Positions 41,256 to 43,740 of a DNA stretch of 43,740 nt are shown here, in pieces (position 1 is the first letter of the stretch; the number at the start of each line of letters is the position of its first letter). The position numbers and the translations under genes were made by a program. Origin of the DNA: an uncultured Mycobacterium sp. GTDB lineage: Bacteria; Actinomycetota; Actinomycetes; Mycobacteriales; Mycobacteriaceae. The stretch covers positions 1-43,740 of the forward strand of contig FLQS01000048.1 of assembly GCA_900078375.1 (NCBI GenBank), given 5' to 3'. Under the pieces are notes generated by a model. That model was not told the DNA's origin. It saw only the letters and a list, made by a program, of their open reading frames with translations, and did not search any database.

Positions 41256-41719
41256 CGGGCGGCTCCTTGAAAATCCCCAGAGTCGGGCGGAATGAGAGCG
41301 CCAATGCCAACCGGCTGGCCGAGCAGGGTGGGAGGGGATCCCTGCCCAGGTGGGGTGTCGGTATAGGTCAGCTCGTCGCTCACGCGGGGCGCGTAGCGGA
41401 AGCCAGCAGGGAGTGCCACCGGTCCAAGCCAGAGTGAACGCTCGGGTTCTAGTGCGCCCAGTCCGCGCCCAATCTTGGCTTGCCAGGCGGTCTTCTGCTT
41501 GTGGCAGGCCTTGCAGACACACTGCAGCTCGTTGGGGTCGTCGACGGTCTCACGGCGTTGCAGACCACGGGCGGCGATGCCGACGATGTGGTCGAGCTCC
41601 TGGTAGTACCCCGTGCAACCGTCGTAGGCCAGCTGGCAGCGGTCACCATCCCGGCGACGGACGGCACGGCGCACGGCTTCGGGCACCTTGATGCCTGGCC
41701 GGTTACTGTCCCACGTCAT
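41252..41719 (-). CDS. HNH endonuclease
   Basis: A 155-residue protein. It has RRDGDRCQLAYDGCTG (first Cys pair), the HNH core QELDHIVGIAARGLQ and NELQCVCKACHKQKTAWQAK (N, second Cys pair and final His). In HK97-type phages an HNH protein works with the terminase in DNA packaging; that is the likely role. ATG 41719 follows GAGGAAG; a longer frame upstream crosses a structured intergenic region and is rejected. It overlaps the MuF-like gene by 4 bases. Confidence 0.88.
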   Translation of the reverse strand: MTWDSNRPGIKVPEAVRRAVRRRDGDRCQLAYDGCTGYYQELDHIVGIAARGLQRRETVDDPNELQCVCKACHKQKTAWQAKIGRGLGALEPERSLWLGPVALPAGFRYAPRVSDELTYTDTPPGQGSPPTLLGQPVGIGALIPPDSGDFQGAAR

Positions 41720-41768
41720 CACTTCCTCGTAACTGTTGTTGCACAACGTCTTTGAAAGAGGGGGTTGT

Positions 41769-41830
41769 GCCCGGTCGCTGACTCTGGAGGGGAGGTATGC
41801 CGTCCAGTTCTGGGGTGCCAGCGACCGGGC
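41769..41830. repeat. 12-bp inverted repeat with a 38-base loop in the capsid-HNH gap
   Basis: GCCCGGTCGCTG (769-780) is perfectly complementary to 819-830. Next to it, GCGACGGCGGCAG near 41838 and CTGCCGTCGC at 41881-41890 form a second, imperfect stem. GTTGT-TGC-ACAAC near 41737 forms a third, small one. The 177-base gap between capsid and HNH genes is therefore highly structured, perhaps a terminator-processing region that lowers downstream expression. Confidence 0.65.
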
Positions 41831-41896
41831 TAGGTAGCGACGGCGGCAGCATCGAGCGGAGGAGCGGGCCGCCTGAGCGCCTGCCGTCGCCACGAC

Positions 41897-42739
41897 TTAC
41901 GGTGCGACGGTCTTGTTGACCTTCACCACGGCTGCCGGATGCGGGAAGCCGAATCCGATGCGAGCGGTGACGCGCACGGCGGTGCGGTCGCTGGTGAAGA
42001 ACGCCGAGCTATCGAGCACCACCTGCACATCGCGACGGATGACCACGAACGTGCGGTCCTTGGGGATGCCGTAGACGCTGCCATCATTCGGCGCGTGGGG
42101 ACTAACCAGGAGTGGCACACCGGCCACTATCCGGCCACCCGGCACGGTGACATCACGTTGCAGCAGCGGCTCATTGGACCCGGTGGCCTTCTTCAGCTTG
42201 GCCAGCGCCAGCGCGGTCGCGGGGTGGGTGACGAAGGTGTTCACCTGCGCTCCCGCCGATTCCGCGGCGGTCACGGCTTCGAGGAACGCGTCGACGTTGG
42301 CGTAAGCCGCGCCTGCGTAGGTCAGGGTCGGCGTGATGCTGCCCAGACCGGACGGGCCGTTGGTGGTCGTGTTGGCGAACCACGCAGCATCGACCTTGCG
42401 GACTAGCGACTGCACCAGGCGCGCGCCGATGACGGCGCTGGCCTCGGGCGAGGAGTCCTCGATCAGTTCGTTGGACAGAACCGAGAGGGCTGCAACCTTT
42501 TTCGGGACAACGACTTCTTCATCGAAGTCGGCGTCATCGACGGGGATCTCGGTGCCCTCGGGTACCCAGCTGGCGTCGGGATCGCCGGTGATGATCGGGA
42601 TGCGGAATTCGGTGGAGTCGGTCTGGGCGACGGTGCTGGCCTGCATGGCCACGGAAGCCGCGGTAAGCGGCTGAACGATAAGCGGCCCAACCTGTTCGGG
42701 CCGCAGAATGCTGGCGGCGGTAGTGGTATTGGTAGCCAC
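41897..42739 (-). CDS. HK97-fold major capsid protein
   Basis: A 280-residue shell protein. It has the N-terminal arm, then the E-loop/spine region EFRIPIITGDPDASWVPEGT followed by EEVVVPKKVAALSVLSNELI, and the P-domain end with VQVVLDSSAFFTSDRTAVRV and TARIGFGFPHPAAVVKV. These are characteristic of HK97-type capsids of actinophages. The length is normal for a protein needing no delta-domain, in line with a separate scaffold gene upstream. A hairpin at 42862 separates it from the scaffold. Confidence 0.93.
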   Translation of the reverse strand: MATNTTTAASILRPEQVGPLIVQPLTAASVAMQASTVAQTDSTEFRIPIITGDPDASWVPEGTEIPVDDADFDEEVVVPKKVAALSVLSNELIEDSSPEASAVIGARLVQSLVRKVDAAWFANTTTNGPSGLGSITPTLTYAGAAYANVDAFLEAVTAAESAGAQVNTFVTHPATALALAKLKKATGSNEPLLQRDVTVPGGRIVAGVPLLVSPHAPNDGSVYGIPKDRTFVVIRRDVQVVLDSSAFFTSDRTAVRVTARIGFGFPHPAAVVKVNKTVAP

Positions 42740-42861
42740 GGGAGTTGCCTTTCGGAAGCGAAGGAATGGGTTCGCCCCTCGTGGGGGCCACCCGGTCCTC
42801 GCTGCGACAGCTCAGGCCGTGCGTTGCTCCAATAACCGATGACAGTCAGCGGGCCAGTGGT

Positions 42862-42880
42862 GGCAGCTGCGACAGCTGCC
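42862..42880 (-). terminator. hairpin between scaffold and capsid genes
   Basis: GGCAGCTG-CGA-CAGCTGCC is a perfect 8-bp stem, with GGTG and CCACC outside extending it. It lies in the 176-base gap between the scaffold stop and the capsid start. TGCGACAGCT recurs near 42803, giving a second partial copy. A weak terminator or RNA-processing site that changes the scaffold:capsid ratio is plausible. Confidence 0.5.
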
Positions 42881-42915
42881 GATCCACCGGCACCGCTGAG
42901 TATAGCTCTGTTGAC

Positions 42916-43383
42916 TTAGCCTCGTTGTCCGCTGGCGTGCTGCGCGAACGTGCTACCCCACGTCGGCTCGCCATCGAATTCCTCACTGGTGCGAGTCTTT
43001 CCGGCTAGCGGGTTCGGCTTAGGCCGTCTCGGTAGCCCGAGCTCGGCGCGGGCACCGTCCATGGCTGTGGCCACTGCGGCGTAGTCGATGACGCCGTCGT
43101 CGCCCACATGGTCGGCCACCGACACGCCAACCGCCTTTAGCAGCGCTGGTTTGAGACCGATGGCTTCGGCCTCGCGGGTCAGGACGCTGTCGTAGAAGCC
43201 ATCCAAGCGGGCCTGCAGCGCATCGCGTTCGTCTTCGACGTCGGCCAGCTTCTGGCGCACGCCGACCTTCTTGGGCTCGCCGTCGCCGTCGTCGGTCGGG
43301 TTCGGCGGCGTGGTCTCGTCTACTTCGTCGTCGGCTATTTCGGCGGCGGTGACTTCGCCTGCGGTGATGGTTGTTTCGGACAT
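42916..43383 (-). CDS. phage scaffold-like protein
   Basis: A 155-residue acidic protein (many Asp/Glu in the first 40 residues, e.g. EIADDEVDETTPPNPTDDGD), then a coiled coil (VRQKLADVEDERDALQARLD) and a basic C-terminus (LPRRPKPNPLAGKT). Acidic start, coiled coil and position directly before the capsid are typical of actinophage scaffolding proteins. ATG 43383 lies 2 bases from the end of the previous gene. Confidence 0.8.
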   Translation of the reverse strand: MSETTITAGEVTAAEIADDEVDETTPPNPTDDGDGEPKKVGVRQKLADVEDERDALQARLDGFYDSVLTREAEAIGLKPALLKAVGVSVADHVGDDGVIDYAAVATAMDGARAELGLPRRPKPNPLAGKTRTSEEFDGEPTWGSTFAQHASGQRG

Positions 43384-43385
43384 GG

Positions 43386-43712
43386 TTACTCTCCTCCTGT
43401 GGTGGGGTTCTGCAATTCCAGCGCTGGCCAGCGCCGGTTGCGGACGTTGTCAGTCACGAACTGCACGCGGGTGCGCAGGTCGTCGGGCAGTACGTAGCCC
43501 AAGTGCTCCAGCAGCGTGCGCTCCGCGGCAGTAGCGGCCCGGTGATAGGTCGGGCCGCGGTAGTGCCAGGACTCCCGGTGGTAGCGCACGTCGTTGTCCT
43601 GGGTGGAATCTTCGGCGTCCTGGAGCTCGGCCGGCAGGCGGTCGAACACCAGCCAGCCGCGTGGATCGGGCTGTGGCAGTTGGGTTCCGATGGTGTCGGT
43701 CGGTGTAGTCAT
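43386..43712 (-). CDS. phage protein of unknown function
   Basis: A 108-residue protein, GWLVFDRLPAELQDAEDSTQ in the first third and ERTLLEHLGYVLPDDLRTRV in the second. It is not recognised as a family. Genes in this position of phiRv1-type elements code small proteins between the packaging/portal block and the scaffold. The start is ATG 43712; the upstream gene is cut by the window end. Confidence 0.7.
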   Translation of the reverse strand: MTTPTDTIGTQLPQPDPRGWLVFDRLPAELQDAEDSTQDNDVRYHRESWHYRGPTYHRAATAAERTLLEHLGYVLPDDLRTRVQFVTDNVRNRRWPALELQNPTTGGE

Positions 43713-43740
43713 TGATTTGTCCCTTCTCTAGTGCTGGCTG

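Overview
The window looks like chromosome from a mycobacterium, most likely a fast-growing Mycolicibacterium-type species. The DNA is GC-rich. The block from about 5.5 to 14.4 kb carries thrS, a HIT-family Ap4A phosphorylase, pgsA, patA, pimA, a NUDIX gene, pdxS, tesB and pdxT in the order known from M. tuberculosis (Rv2614c to Rv2604c). Phosphatidylinositol-mannoside genes are specific to this group.

Layout. (1) Positions 1-2070 are the right end of an integrated phage-like element: small genes and a large serine integrase on the minus strand. It is inserted into a carboxymuconolactone-decarboxylase-like gene, whose 3' half survives at 2042-2305. (2) 2.3-5.5 kb: a beta-hydroxyacid dehydrogenase, then a divergent TetR / FAD-monooxygenase pair with a near-palindromic operator. 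(3) 5.5-16.2 kb: vitamin B6 synthesis (pdxT, pdxS), tesB, the thrS-to-NUDIX operon that builds phosphatidylinositol and its first mannosides, and three small household genes. (4) 16.6-19.65 kb: four translationally coupled genes (GT2 glycosyltransferase, acyl-CoA-dehydrogenase-like, PIG-L deacetylase, NodS-like methyltransferase) that look like a pathway for a modified glycoconjugate. (5) 19.7-22 kb: Rho-N and CsbD-like proteins and a membrane-anchored Hsp70-like ATPase with a poly-threonine tail. (6) 22-26.3 kb: TetR, DapB-like oxidoreductase and SDR opposite a thiolase/DUF35 pair, probably acyl-CoA catabolism. (7) 26.3-31.8 kb: an RsbW-like kinase and STAS antagonist, a P450, a hemolysin-III membrane protein, an acetolactate-synthase-like enzyme and a decayed nuclease/phosphatase gene. 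(8) 31.8-37.2 kb: a stress or envelope island with phospholipase D, DUF5994, two tiny DUF6131-like membrane proteins, CsbD, small unknowns, a DUF6325-LuxR regulator and gene wreckage. (9) 37.5-38.03 kb: four tRNAs (Val-CAC, Gly-GCC, Cys-GCA, Val-GAC). (10) 38.03 kb to the end: the left end of a second phage-like element, abutting tRNA-Val(GAC). Its structural genes (small protein, scaffold, HK97-type capsid, HNH, MuF-like) read leftward, and two rightward cargo genes lie between them and the tRNA.

The most interesting part is that cargo: a TIR-domain protein with an intact NADase-type glutamate position fused to a beta-rich C-terminus (38101-39105), followed by an unrecognised 418-residue protein with an N-terminal basic helix and a C-terminal hydrophobic segment (39224-40480). 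The position, orientation and base composition fit a prophage-borne anti-phage system. That function is inference. The two elements at the window ends have the same orientation and resemble phiRv1-type elements in layout, but they sit in different attachment sites and are probably separate insertions.
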